DNA of 64,000 nucleotides from Mesostigma viride (GCA_009746045.1 RPFO01000156.1:3625091-3689090), one strand, 5' to 3'. Shown: positions 44,355 to 54,861, counted from the stretch's first letter. The notes: generated by a model not told the origin, from the sequence alone. Translations and numbers: made by a program.

Positions 44355-45170
44355 GAAACCGCAATCTGATGCGAGCGAGCACGAGACGATGATCAGATTC
44401 CACCGTGCTGACAGAATCTTGCAGGACGCGAGCATCGACAACTGAGGGGCGCTGAGCCCGACGTACGCAGACATAATCAAGGCACACCACCCGATCCGAC
44501 GGCCCAAAAAAGGTGGCCAGCTGCTCAGCGGGGCGTGCGAAAGAAGCATTGCATGCAACCAGCGCAGATTCTGCCAGCAGATTCGCAAATAAAGGCGTGT
44601 TACCGTTGGCTGTCGTGTTGGTTGGGGAATACTGAGCGCCCCCAGTGCCAACTGGCAGCGTGGCGTTGGCGTCGAGCAGCATAACCAGGAAGTGCCGAGC
44701 TGGGATGTTGGCCTTCTCCTTGAGGGCGTCGAAGAAGGCCTCACGTTCCGCCTGAGCTCGACCCGCATGTGGTGCATATCCCACGATAACGGTTAGCGTG
44801 TGGTGTGAATGGCCCTCAGTGGCCGAAAAAGTGGCCACTAGCACACGCGGGGACCGCAGCACGATGGACTGGAGCTGCTCTGATGCTGCCGGCGAGCACA
44901 AGAGGCCCACACCACCTTGGCCCGGCACGTCGCCGCCACCATAGTGGAACCGCCAGCCTGCACGCAGGTCGTCGACCAGCAGACCGTTGACCGCGTGCTG
45001 AGGGTCAACGGTGCGTCGGTGCTCCTGGACTCCAAGAACAGCGATCTTGTTGTCGGCGCACAGGGCGATCAGCTCGTCGACGCGTTGGCGTGCTGGGGTG
45101 CCGCCGCTCGTAGAAGGATCTGCAGGGAGGGTGCGCACGTTAAAACTAGCAATACCAAGAATGGGCCGTT
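44355..45170 (-). pseudogene. LINE ORF2 APE-type endonuclease domain, cut by Cop1
   Basis: The minus-strand frame reads ASFNVRTLPADPS, a QEHR motif, VIVGYAPHAGRAQ, LLDANATLPVGTGG and ESDHRLVLARIRLRF. These are the conserved blocks of the endonuclease/exonuclease/phosphatase fold (catalytic E of QEHR, D and N of LDANA, SDH), which nicks target DNA for LINE insertion. The frame is opened by a stop just upstream, so the true ORF2 start is unclear. It breaks off at the Cop1 LTR and resumes at 34900. Confidence 0.88.
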
Positions 45171-45179
45171 GCCCTCATT

Positions 45180-45290
45180 AGCGGGGGGGTGCATGGGGTT
45201 GGGGGTGGGGGTGGAGAAGGGTAGTGCTGGAGGTGGGGGTGGGGGTGGGGTGGGGGGGGGGGAGGGTGGCGATTGGGGTTAATGCTTGTG
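45180..45290. repeat. G-rich low-complexity tract in the LINE
   Basis: GGGTGGGGG-type units lie between LINE ORF1 and ORF2 on the plus strand (C-rich on the sense strand of the element). Confidence 0.8.
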
Positions 45291-45555
45291 AACGCATGGA
45301 GGCTTTCTTTCAGGACGGATATGCGTCGTCTCCGTCCTGGCTGGGGTCGCCGGCGTGTCGACTGGGCCTCATCCCGCTCAAGGCGGGCTAGGAGGCATGT
45401 AAGGCTGGTAAATTGGCGGGAAGGTTGACCGTGGCGTGCCTGGCGACCTTGCATCCTGATCATGCTCGCACGGTGCGACATGAGGATGGAAAGGGGCTTG
45501 TTTATAAAGGCTGTGCCCAAAGCCTGTTGTACCGCGAGGCCGCGAGGGTGTGCCC

Positions 45556-46721
45556 TTACCGGGCGCCATCCATACCCGGGACGTGCGTAGACGATGATGA
45601 CGCAGCTGGGGCGGGCCTGGTGCGGCCCGACTTGTGCCGCTTGTTCGGCGCCTGCGCCTCCGTGCGCTGGCCGTTGATGAATAGCACGGGGGTGTCGTGG
45701 ACGAGGCGGACGTAGACCTTCTTGCCCTCCTGCTTGGCCTTGGTCGCCACGTCGCTGCCCAGCAGACCATTCTTGATGACTAGCTGGGCCGGTGAGAGGA
45801 GGTCGTCGAGGCTCGGCGCGTTCTTCCCGCCTAGGAGCTTGCGGGCCTGGAGTACCTTCACCTTGCTGGCCACATTCGCAAAGGTCACCCGGATGGGGCC
45901 AGGCTGGCCCGCCATCCAGGCTGCCGACTCAATGCGGATGCGTTCGTTGCCCAGTTGCAGCCTGCCCACGATGAGGCTGTGGTACAGGCGTTGCGCTAGC
46001 ATCAGGTCCGTTTCAGGCTGCTGTGCGACCTGGAAATACCGGACCACTATACTGCGTGAGCGCAGGTCCTCCTCGACCGCAGTCTTGTGGGCTGCAGCCC
46101 CCCTGCGTGCTGCATCTTCCATCAGGTTGGCAATGTCCGTCTGTTTTACCACGTTAGCATAGCTGGTGAGTGCAGGGGCTGCTGGCTGGGGAGGTGTGGC
46201 CAGGGCGGCCTTGACCTCGGCAATGCTGGATTGGAGCGCAGCAGTGTCTTGACGGATAGCAGTGGACAAGGCGCCGAGTTGGGCAGCCATGTCTGCGACT
46301 TCCTTATTGAGCTTGTGCAGGTCTGCTTCCGGGGAAGCAGCATCACTGGGGTGTTGGCGGTGCCGTGCTCGGCTTCCTCGAAAGCGGCAAAGAGTGCCCG
46401 GAGGCAGGGGGCCTGCGCGTGGCTCAGGAAAACAGAAAGTCGAAGCTCTGGCTCGTCCATTTCGGCAAGCTCGTCCGTAGAAATGGTATCGCCAGACGTG
46501 GGAAAATAGAGTGGAATGTCGTTGGCTTTCAGGTGGTGCAGGATAGCCTGCGCCTCCTCGGCGGTAAGCGAAAAGAACCGGGGCTCGGCAACAACCTTGC
46601 CAGGCATGAAGGATGCTGGGTCGAACTCAGCGTCGTCGTCGTCGGCGTCGTCGGCGTCCTCGTCAATGGGGGTGGCCTCGCTGGGTTGAGAAGACGATGG
46701 CAAAGGGACCTGGCGGTCCAT
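45556..46721 (-). pseudogene. LINE ORF1 (RNA-binding protein), frameshifted
   Basis: It starts MDRQVPLPSSSQPSEATP with an acidic run (DEDADDADDDDAEFDP). After a frameshift near 46330 (true continuation ADLHKLNKEVADMAAQLGAL) comes a coiled segment, then RSRSIVVRYFQVAQQPET, VTFANVASKVKVLQARKLL, DLLSPAQLVIKNGLLGSDV and KKVYVRLVHDTPVLFINGQR. The RRM plus C-terminal-domain order matches LINE ORF1 proteins. It differs clearly from the ORF1 of elements A and B, so the LINE and the ORF1-only elements encode different ORF1 lineages. Confidence 0.8.
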
Positions 46722-46845
46722 CTCGTCGGCTGGGTTGACGCAAAGCCGCTTGGAGGAGGCGGTAATGGCTGCCTCGCTGGCCCGGGGCTGCGTTGCTATG
46801 GTTTCCGCATCTGCAATTAGTTGCGTAATCGTTCGTAATGGTTAC

Positions 46846-47125
46846 AAGCTAGGGCTATTGCTATTCTAGCCCGCTGGGGGCGTCCACATCTTGTGGTTGA
46901 TCATCAGGTCCCCGCCCCTCCAGTACACCTTGGGCTTCTGGGGTCCCTGCTTATGGCGGAGGTATTCCGGCCACAGGTCGCGTCGCTGCTGTTGCTGAGC
47001 GGGGGTCAGGTCGTCATCCAGCGTCCAGGTGAGGTCGTGCAACCTCTTGCGACGAGAGAGGAACCGCTGCTTATCCTCAGGGGAGAGGAAGGTGAGCAGG
47101 ACTGGTGGGGGAGCCACCTTGTCCC
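46846..47125 (-). pseudogene. C-terminal ORF1 fragment of element B
   Basis: The minus-strand frame reads PPPVLLTFLSPEDKQRF, LHDLTWTLDDDLTPAQQQ and YWRGGDLMINHKMWTPPAG, nearly identical to the end of B' ORF1. It is the 5' half of the B element whose 3' half lies at 28295-28699. Confidence 0.85.
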
Positions 47126-47326
47126 GTAAGATCGATTGATATTAGTTAGTTTCGGCTACGTCCTCTAGGTTTGCACGTCACACTACAACCAGATTCCAGC
47201 TAGCCGTGGGATCAACCTGCCTACTTCGGCGATACTAGAATATCGCGTAGGTCCGTGCGTAGTACTCCTGCGCACTTAGGTCTAGTGGTGAGTCATCTTC
47301 TATAGATTCAGCAATATCGGACATAT

Positions 47327-47577
47327 TGGCACCCCTCTGCGGTAAAGAGGTTTTTCGCAGTTGGGCTGTTTCGAAACGTTAAGTGAGATGCCTTCGGATC
47401 AGGAGACTCACACAGCCGCGAAATCATGCCAAAGGTCCTATGTTCGATTCCTTGCTGGTAGCTTCTAGGCTTTCTTACTTTCTGTGTTCCGCGGAATCTC
47501 ATATTTGGGCAGCTACTGCGTTCTCACGTTTGTTGCTTTCTGACGACGAAGTACTTGCGTGTCATGTGCATGGGCAT
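47327..47577 (+). repeat. Dispersed ~250-bp repeat, copy 1 (possible SINE)
   Basis: It matches 51717-51985 in direct orientation, including AGTGAGATGCCTTCGGATCA and CCGCGAAATCATGCC. It contains a Pol III B-box-like GTTCGATTCC at 47442-47451. The surrounding bases do not fold into a good tRNA T-arm, so tRNA origin is unproven. Confidence 0.6.
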
Positions 47578-47592
47578 GTACACTAGGAACTC

Positions 47593-47935
47593 AATTTCTG
47601 AGAAAATTCTCAAAAACCCTCAATTTTCTCACCCCTTTGAGAAAAAAGGTGAGAAAAGTGAGAAAAATCTCAATTTTTTTCCGCAAACGCTAGGCAACAA
47701 AATCTCACCAGGGTGAGATTTTGGTGAGAAAAAGGGGGTTTGGGTGAGATTTGGGTGAGAAAAAACCTTAAAGTGAGAAAAAAGGTGAGAATGGGTGAGA
47801 AAAAGTGAGAAAAAGTGAGAAAAAGTGAAAAAATTGAGAAGTTTCTCACCAACACGAGAAAAATCACTAACACGAGAAAAATCACAAGTCAACGTGGTGA
47901 GAAATTTCTCACCAAGAGTGTAACACGAAAAAAAT
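47593..47935. repeat. GTGAGAAA-rich subterminal array, left
   Basis: Irregular repeats of GGTGAGAAAA, GTGAGATTT and related motifs. It is the mirror image of the array at 53915-54232. Confidence 0.85.
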
Positions 47936-47987
47936 CATGAGCTTTATTTCATTAAGTCATTAATATGAAAATAAACTCAGCACCACT

Positions 47988-48456
47988 AATTAATTAATTA
48001 CATGATTAATTGAACTCGTGCTCCCGTTGGATCACGGAGCACCGAAGTGCTTTTAATCCCTGTGTGTGCACAACAGGAAGGGCACAGACCCCCTTTCTCC
48101 TTCATGCCAAAGGCATGTCGCAGCTGCTATTGGACCCGATAAACGATCCGGCAATCTGTGGGTGCAATAAGACCCATGTGAGCATATCATAACGGGTGCA
48201 TGGGCAAGTGATCTGAGCATTGCCATGACGTAGCATGGTTGTACAAGGACTAAGCTAAGGCTATGGCTGGTTGTGTACCGTGTGTTAGCGGTGCACGTGA
48301 CTAGGTATAATGGCTCAGCTAGGCAAACATTCTAGGCATGGCTGCCATGGCGGCAGAGACTGCCAATGATTACAAGCTAGGGCTATTCTAGCCCGCAGGG
48401 GGCGTCCACATCTCGTGGTTGATCATCAGGTCCCCGCCCCTCCAGTAAACCTTGGG
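47988..48456 (-). mobile_element. Element B fragment (3' UTR and last ORF1 codons)
   Basis: From the right: the last ORF1 codons (antisense of GDLMINHKMWTPPAG), the same roughly 400-bp 3' UTR as B and B', the terminal GGGAGCACGAG and an AATT-rich tail at 47988-48011. The hairpin is damaged by a small deletion. It is 5'-truncated. Confidence 0.85.
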
Positions 48457-48555
48457 ACGTCAGGATTGTTGATTCCCAGCACGTTGAACGCGTTGTGTCA
48501 GCACAGCGATCCCCCCTGCATCCAAACAAAGGCACACCGATAACCAAGAAAAGAG

Positions 48556-48870
48556 TATGCAAATGTGCAGCCTTGTTCATTGAAATTATGGCTGGCTTAC
48601 GCAAAGAGCGACTGTAAGATGACCTATACAGTGGGGCCGGAAACAGCTTGCTTGATCAGGGCGTGTTTTTCGAGCTTCACTGGCCGGGAGTGTCTAGTGG
48701 TGAGAACCATTGCTGCGATCGCTTTCCCACCATTTACGAGGAAATACCCGCAAATGAAAAACCACTGAAACGGTCTAGCTTGATTCAGTCATTGCATTAG
48801 CCACATGCCATCATGCATGTTTCCAAACGTCCAAGAACTGCCCACGGTGCAAATGCAAAAATCCGGAGGA
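48556..48870 (-). mobile_element. Penelope-like element 3'-end fragment
   Basis: Its reverse complement matches 53190-53480, from the region just after the RT stop codon through CATTTGCGGGTATTTCCTCG and GGCCGGAAACAG to AATTTCAATG. It is a truncated copy of the 3' part of the family. Confidence 0.75.
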
Positions 48871-48927
48871 CACGACCTCATTGCTTCATATTTGTATGCA
48901 GAAGAATAAAAAAGTAACATGCATTAA

Positions 48928-51010
48928 CCCTTGGATCGTGCTGTCCCCTATTTATAGTGGCCAGTTCAACTCGCCCCTACGAATAGGGGACAGATGGGAA
49001 GCGGCGCGGCGCGAATGCCAGTAGACATTTCCGTGATATTTTTAGGTCTGCTGCTAGAGCTAGATGTGTTCTACGCCCTGATACCGGACATCACTATGTT
49101 CAGACCAGGTTTACAGGGACTAATTCAGGGCCAAAGTACAGGGGGTACCCAGGTCCACCGGGACGAAAGTGAATGTAAAATAATTACGTACATGCAAATT
49201 CGAGGCTATGGCGGTGCAGAAAACTGATTGGTGTAGGAGCATCGATGCATGGATTCGTTCAAAATTTTGTAGGCATGATTTATACGTTATAAAGATGCTA
49301 TAGCCGCAGTCGCGCAACAACTACGGCTTCGCGCAATCATCTTGGACTGGGTTTTACTGCGTCAATGCGCGTTTATTGTGACGGGAGTGACGATGAAGCT
49401 AGCACTTGTTATAAGCGGCTTTGTCACTGAATATTTCTCATCGAGTACATTTCTTACGATGTATTTCGAATATTTCATTAGTGTCGTGGGCCAGGAAAGT
49501 CTCAACGCATCGGTCCTGTCGTCAGCTTGCTAGCTGTCCGTTAGCCTTATTTTTGCGGTTTTGACCTGGCGCAGTTTAGTGTCCCTGCGGTTACCGTCGA
49601 CAAGGTTAAGTCGTCCTATCATTCGGTAAGTAATCTAGGACTCATTGTCGAAGGTTTGGGATGTCAAAGTCGCTTCTTTACCACTTTTCTGTAATGGTTT
49701 GTGGTAGTGGTTGCGCACAACCATTACGGTCAGATTTTCATCCGTTTTGTTCATGATTGGCTGCGTCTGTACCAAATATACTATAATAATGAATTTTGTT
49801 ACATGAAAATAAGTTCTATATGGTATCAAGATGGTTTGCACAGCCTAAATTACTCAGAAAGATGGTGTCCTGGCCAGTTTTTTGTTAGCCTTTTGGCTTT
49901 GTTTGTAATGCAGTTGTGCAGCCACCCCATCTGTCTTCATGTAACACCTGTGGAGTCCCCAGTGCCTTGCTTGCATACAAAAGAAGGTCAATGCAGTGTC
50001 TCTGTGTGTTTTCACCTTAAGCAAGCATATGGAGGTCATTTGTTATGTTGTGGATGCATGGGTTACGTAGCCCCTTGCACACCCTTGCTATGCATGCATT
50101 TGGGCCTTGGCACAGTATACCTGCTAGTAGACATTGGTAGCCACCACATGGTGGTGTTTTTTTTACAACATCATGAAGTATATAGTTCAAGCTGCGTGTT
50201 AGTGATCATTTTGAGCATTACCCTGCAAGTAACAAGCACCATGTTCACACCTACCGTTGTAATGCCTCTTAGTGCCAAGTTGTCGCCCCATAGCCAGTTA
50301 GCAGCCAATATGATGAAGCCCAGCATATGAGGAGCTACAGTAGCATTGCCAATGATGTAGGCTTACTTTACCTCATTTAGTCTAGCATTGGCATGTTAGA
50401 AAAACTGTGCATGTGGTAGGTTTGTGTGGTGGGTAGTCTTTGGCCTTCCCATGCCATGATACGCACGAATGTGACTGTGCATTGGCATGGCTACCTATGT
50501 TTAATTGCTGTTATGGATGTTCTGCAGGCTGAAATTGATTATATAATGCATGTTTGATCATCAATTATGTTTTTTGTTGCTATGGGATAAGAATTCTGAG
50601 TTGTAATGTCACCAGCCAAACTGGACCCTATTTGTAGTGGCCAGTTATTTTTAGATAGTGCAGCTGGGTCCCTGGGACAACCCATGATGTCAGTGTTCAG
50701 AAGCCATGCCTGGCTACCCAAGCAACTGCCTGAAAAATATTGGGAGCAACGGAATTGTTTTCAGGTGTAATAATGCAGAATACATGTGTTTTTTTTCGCA
50801 CTCGCGCACCCCCCTGAGGGTGGTGCTATATTTAGCACCCATAGGACATTGCAACATGACCAATGACATGACCCCCATTTAAATCAATATATGTGTGGGC
50901 TTTGGTCCAAGTATGGACAGTAAAATTGTTTTTAGGTTGGTTTGTGGGCATTATCTTCCAAAGTGCAACTGGCCCCTATTTGTAGTGGCGAGTTGGACAC
51001 GATCCAAGGG
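48928..51010. mobile_element. piggyBac-like non-autonomous element, TTAA-flanked, 2083 bp
   Basis: TTAA lies immediately outside both ends (48924-48927 and 51011-51014), and the termini are inverted repeats CCCTTGGATCGTG. TTAA duplication with CCC-starting ends is typical of piggyBac. Subterminal CCCCTATTTRTAGTGGC motifs recur near 48950, 50630 and 50970 in both orientations. The inside is AT-rich, and I find no transposase among its short open frames. Confidence 0.75.
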
Positions 51011-51026
51011 TTAAGGGCCCGCCTGC

Positions 51027-51128
51027 ATAAAGGGCCTGAATTCTGATGCGGGCCCAACGGCAGCACCGCCAAAGCAGATAAGGGCCCGCAGTCTGATGCG
51101 GGCCCCACGGCACCACCGCCATAGCAGA
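51027..51128. repeat. Tandem duplication, ~50-bp unit, two copies
   Basis: Two units share AAGGGCC...TCTGATGCGGGCCC and CACCGCC..AGCAGA. They are adjacent to the right end of the TTAA-flanked element. Confidence 0.7.
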
Positions 51129-51497
51129 GCTCGAAGGTCGTGGTGCGCGTGAAACGTACGTACCTATGCCCTTTGTCGGTAGGTGCCGTTGGGGTCAAAT
51201 TGGGTGCCGCCAAAATCGGGCCGACGCGTCAATAGACTGAGGCCGTCGATGAGTGCCATCATGCGGCTTGGGTCACTTCTGTTGGAGAACTTCAGCTAAG
51301 TTAACTTAACGCAAACCACTGGTCGCCCGCGTCGGGAACCGGCCCAACGGCTCTCCCGCAACAGAAAATTACGCGGCATACTGCATAAGTCGTCGGATGG
51401 TTACATTTCGACGGTCAAGATTTCATGATGAGGTTTGCGTTCAATTTGCCGCAGTTTGCCGCCCAGAGAAAGTAGTTGTTGGACTCGTTGCCCACGA

Positions 51498-51727
51498 TGA
51501 AACACAATCAAGCAAGCCGTTTCCGGCCCCACCGTGTAGGTCATGTAGTCGCTCTTCACGTCAGCCAGCCGTAATTTCAATGCACAAGGCTACACATTTC
51601 CATCTCCATTCATATTCATAATCCTGCACGACTCGAAAACGCGGACAAGATAACGGCAGGCTCGAGCTACCATGGTCCGGATTCTCCCGATTTCTGGCCT
51701 GCGCTGGTTGTCTCCTTGATATTGGCA
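51498..51727 (+). mobile_element. Penelope-like element 3'-end fragment
   Basis: It matches the last 230 bp of the family (GTTTCCGGCCCCACCGT through CTCGAGCTACCATGGTCC to GGTTGTCTCCTTGATAT). It lies in direct orientation upstream of the RT copy, as in partial tandem arrays of such elements. Confidence 0.8.
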
Positions 51728-51985
51728 AGTCTCTCCGGTAAGAGATTTTCCGCAGTTTGGCTGTTTCGAAACGTTAATTAAGTGAGATGCCTTCGGATCA
51801 GGAGACTCACACAGCCGCGAAATCATGCCAAAGGTCATATGTTCGATCCCTTGCTGGTAGCTTCTGAGCTTTCTTATTTTCTGTGTTCCGCGGAATCTCA
51901 GATTTGGGCCGCTAGCGTTTTCACGTTTGTTGCTTTCTGATCCGACGACAACGTTGTGCCTTGCTCGTGTGACATCTGGCGCATG
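51717..51985 (+). repeat. Dispersed ~250-bp repeat, copy 2 (possible SINE)
   Basis: Direct copy of 47327-47577 with a B-box-like GTTCGATCCC at 51841-51850. Confidence 0.6.
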
Positions 51986-52289
51986 GTGTGATTCATGTGT
52001 ATGGTGCTGCCTTGCCACATGGGGCTGCTTTGCCATAAGAGTGAGTGTTGGGTTCTACACATTTGCTGCATGGACCGTTAGGTGCTGGTGAGCTCTTCCT
52101 TGTAGAACGCTTACATCTATGTCAAGGATCTGATTTCTTTTCCTCTTGCGTATATTGTGTCGGTTTGTTTATTTCTTGCAGGGACCACGAGAGTAAAATG
52201 CAAGCGGTTCCACTTTCAAGTCAGCATGTGACGCCCTGTCGACCGGCACGCTTTGTTAGCTAGCTACCATATAGTAGTTATAATTATAT

Positions 52290-53031
52290 TATCACGAAGG
52301 CTGACCTTGTCCATTGGATCTCTTATCTTGTTGATAACACCTTCATCTGTTTTGCGGGCAATGTATACCAACAAGCTATCGGCATCCCTATGGGCACTAA
52401 CTGTGCCGGGCTCCTTGCAAACCTCTATCTATACACTTATGAGCTTGCATTCATGGAGAATCTCATTGCCTCAAACGATGATGTTCTCATCAGGCGTTTT
52501 ATCCATACATGTCGATACATTGATGATGTCATCGCTTTCGACAACCCTGATTTCGCAACCCATTTGTATATCACCGCTGGTCTGCCTGGCATCTACCCGC
52601 AAGCGTCCCTCACATTAAAGCTCACGTCGGAGGATACTCACTGCAATTACCTCGATCTTAACATTACCCATAACAAGAAGGGCTGGCGTACGGCTGTTTA
52701 TGATAAGCGCAAGGATCCTAAATACCAGCAAATTCCTTTTATTCGTTACCCCGATATTCACAGTCTCCTTTCCCACACAGCAAAATATGGTGTTGTTCTT
52801 TCTCAGTTACATCGTTTTTCCCGTCTTTGTTCTTATCGTGTTGATTTCATCACGACTCTTGTTGAGCTCTTGCAGCGTTTATTGGTCAAAGACTATGACC
52901 GAGCCATTATGCTCCGTCAAGTCCGATGTTTTTTGCAACGTCACCCACATCTGTTCGGTGCTGCCCCTTGGCACAAGCTCTACAAACAGGTCGTGGACCG
53001 GCTGGATCGCATAGTATCTCCGCACATCTGA
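52290..53031 (+). pseudogene. Penelope-like reverse transcriptase, 5'-truncated
   Basis: The frame enters at about 52290 (ADLVHWISYLVDNTFICF) and ends at TGA 53029-53031. It contains YQQAIGIPMGTNCAGLLANL and the catalytic FIHTCRYIDDVIAFDN, followed by YLDLNITHNKKGWRTAVYDK. The IPMGTNCA and YIDD blocks with this spacing are typical of Penelope-like RTs, in particular of the group with GIY-YIG N-terminal to the RT known from green algae and animals. There is no GIY-YIG after the RT, which fits that group, but the N-terminal half is missing. There is no internal stop in the remaining 240 codons. Confidence 0.7.
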
Positions 53032-53593
53032 ACCCTGTGATGCCAGATCTCCTTTGCGGCCGTTCCGAGCTTGGCACTGGATTCGTTGTCCACATCGTCG
53101 CGTCGCTGCCGCAACACGCTGTTTTCTGGCATCCGCGGGCTTTTGGTTCCCGCCGCACATTTGAAAGTGCTGTCCTCCGGCTTTTTGCCTTTGCACCGTG
53201 TGCAGTTCTTGGACGTTTGGAATCATGGCATGGCTAACGTGATGACTGACTAGCTAGACCTTTTCAGTGGTTTTCCATTTGCGGGTATTTCCTCGTAAAT
53301 GGTGGGAGAGCGATCGCAGCAACTGGTGCTCACCACTAGACACTCCCGGCCAGCTAGGCTAGAAACACACGCCCTGATCAAGCATGCTGTTTCCGGCCCC
53401 ACCGTCTAGGTCATCTAGTCGCTCCACACGTAAGCCAGCCATAATTTCAATGCACAAGGATACACATTTCCATCACCATTCATCTTCATCATCCTGAACG
53501 ACTCGAAAACGCGGAAAAGATAACGGCAGGCTCGAGCTACCATGGTCCGGATTCTCCCGATTTCTGGCCTGCGCTGGTTGTCTCTTTGATATA
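53032..53593 (+). mobile_element. 3' region of the Penelope-like element
   Basis: It runs from the RT stop to the conserved terminus CTGGTTGTCTCTTTGATAT. Copies of this region, whole or partial, are at 48.6-48.9 (inverted), 51.5-51.7, and 54.3-54.4 plus 61.7-62.0 kb. Confidence 0.75.
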
Positions 53594-53606
53594 GTATTTG
53601 ATGATA

Positions 53607-53758
53607 GGCATTGAATGCGGAAGATGTCATAACGCCATAACAGACTGTGTTGAACAGGCATTGAATGCCGAAGATGTCATAACGCCATAACAGACTGTGT
53701 TGAACAGGCATATTTGAATGCCGAAGATGTACATAACGCCATAACAGTGTTGAATAGT
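53607..53758. repeat. Tandem repeat, 50-bp unit, three copies
   Basis: Units contain GGCATTGAATGC.GAAGATG and CATAACGCCATAACAG. The third unit has small insertions and deletions. Confidence 0.9.
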
Positions 53759-53914
53759 TGAATCAACGGGTTCTTGCAGCTGTAAACATTAAAATTATTC
53801 AAACATTTAATGAAAAAATCATTATTGTTCGTGCTGTTTTGAACAGCGGTTGTTACTGGCACTGCATGCATGTGTCTGCTGCCAGCATATTGCATTATGG
53901 GTGTGTTTTTCAGC

Positions 53915-54232
53915 GCTGTGTTTTCTCACTTTTCTCACGTCCTGTTTTTCTCACTTTTCTCACGTCCTGATTTTCTCACTTTTCTCACGTTTCACACCTC
54001 CCGTTTTTCTCACTTTTCTCACGTCCTGTTTTTTGAGATTTTTCTCACGTTTTTCCCCTTTTTTCACCTTTTTGGGGCAATCTCACCCGGGTGAGATTGC
54101 CCTTTTCTCACCCATTCTCACCCATTTCTCACCCTGTTTTCTCACTTTTCTCACCCATTCTCACCCATTTCTCACCCTTTTTCTCACCCATCTCACCCTT
54201 TTTCTCACCTTTTCTCACCCATTCTCAAAGCC
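53915..54232. repeat. GTGAGAAA-rich subterminal array, right (as TTTCTCAC)
   Basis: Dense TTTCTCAC motifs, inverted relative to the array at 47593-47935. It includes a CAATCTCACCCGGGTGAGATTG palindromic region near 54080. Confidence 0.85.
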
Positions 54233-54407
54233 GAGTTCCTAGTGTACTATGCTAATCTCATTAGAAAAATAATTACACGGAAGTTACAAATATCGTCTGC
54301 ATCATGCCCCAACCATATCAAGGAGACAACCCTACCCAACCATATACCTTTTCAGTGGTTTTCCATTTGCGGGTATTTCCTCGTAAATTAAAATTATGGT
54401 GGGAGAG

Positions 54408-54850
54408 AGTTAATAAACGAGTGGACCTCTCAATGCTCAATGGCCTAACGCATGTGTTTATTACAATAAATCACAAGCCCCGCACCCAACGTGCACAAGG
54501 GCATTTAGCATTGTCGACAAGCAACGCTCTGCCTGGCCGCCACGTCTGGAGCAGCCGACAGTGGCCGTTGGGCTCTGTGGTGCAGCCTGAGTGGCGCGAC
54601 GCCACTGCTAGACTCTCAGGACCTTAGTCCAACGTCCGACACCTCAATGTCAGTCCCGAGTGGGTACTGGCGACGCCGTACCGCCAATCCTACTTGGGTA
54701 CTGGCGTCCGTCACCAGGACTCGGCTATCGAATAGTCTAGCCTGCCGAATCACATATAGCCGGGACTTCTGACCGAGCCTACACGTGCGAAACCCCAGAT
54801 AGCACATTGCTATCTGGTACTTAGCCTATGTCCACGACTAGAGGCTAACT
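54408..54850 (-). repeat. Cop2 3' LTR
   Basis: 443 bp. On the sense (minus) strand it includes TGTAA (antisense at 54461-54465), the usual green-algal polyadenylation motif, near the LTR end. Just upstream is a T30 tract on the plus strand (poly-A in sense) and GAATAAAACTGG. Confidence 0.93.
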
Positions 54851-54861
54851 CCAGTTTTATT

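Larger units (their letters stand above)
28700..46836 (-). mobile_element. LINE (non-LTR retrotransposon) carrying three nested insertions
   Basis: Read on the minus strand from 46836: ORF1 (46721-45556), APE-type endonuclease (about 45170-44355, continued at 34900-34593), RT (32986 to about 30916), 3' UTR (to 30820, continued at 28801), terminal hairpin and (TTAA)n tail at 28700-28724. It is flanked by the 9-bp duplication AATGGTTAC. Inside it are element A (28802-30809, TSD ATTCCTACCC), element B' (32987-34579, TSD ATCTGCCTGGCGG) and Cop1 (34901-44354, TSD GAAAC). Without these and their duplicated bases the LINE is about 5054 bp. ORFs carry several frameshifts, so this copy is dead. Confidence 0.82.
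28295..47125 (-). mobile_element. ORF1-only LINE-like element B, split by a LINE insertion
   Basis: The two halves are 28295-28699 (3' UTR, hairpin and TTAA tail) and 46846-47125 (C-terminal part of ORF1 plus start of the 3' UTR). They join exactly if the LINE and one copy of its 9-bp duplication AATGGTTAC (28691-28699, 46837-46845) are removed. The outer element is flanked by GTAAGATCG at 28286-28294 and 47126-47134, its own 9-bp duplication. It is 5'-truncated inside ORF1. Joined length is about 690 bp. No RT is encoded. Confidence 0.8.
47581..54244. mobile_element. Possible CACTA-like TIR element, now a host for other insertions
   Basis: Inverted termini CACTAGGAACTC (47581-47592) and GAGTTCCTAGTG (54233-54244) each border a 310-340-bp array of GTGAGAAA motifs pointing inward in mirror orientation. 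CACTA ends with subterminal motif arrays are the hallmark of En/Spm-like elements. The flanks share only TA, not the usual 3 bp, and no transposase remains inside. Two independent small elements in opposite orientation are an alternative. Confidence 0.5.

Noticed and set aside
47440-47460. Functional tRNA gene
   Set aside because: A B-box-like motif is present but T-arm and acceptor stems do not pair; better described as a dispersed repeat.
49701-50330. 209-codon plus-strand frame in the TTAA-flanked element as a piggyBac transposase
   Set aside because: No DDD-type catalytic motif or C-terminal cysteine-rich domain; hydrophobic, noncoding-like composition.
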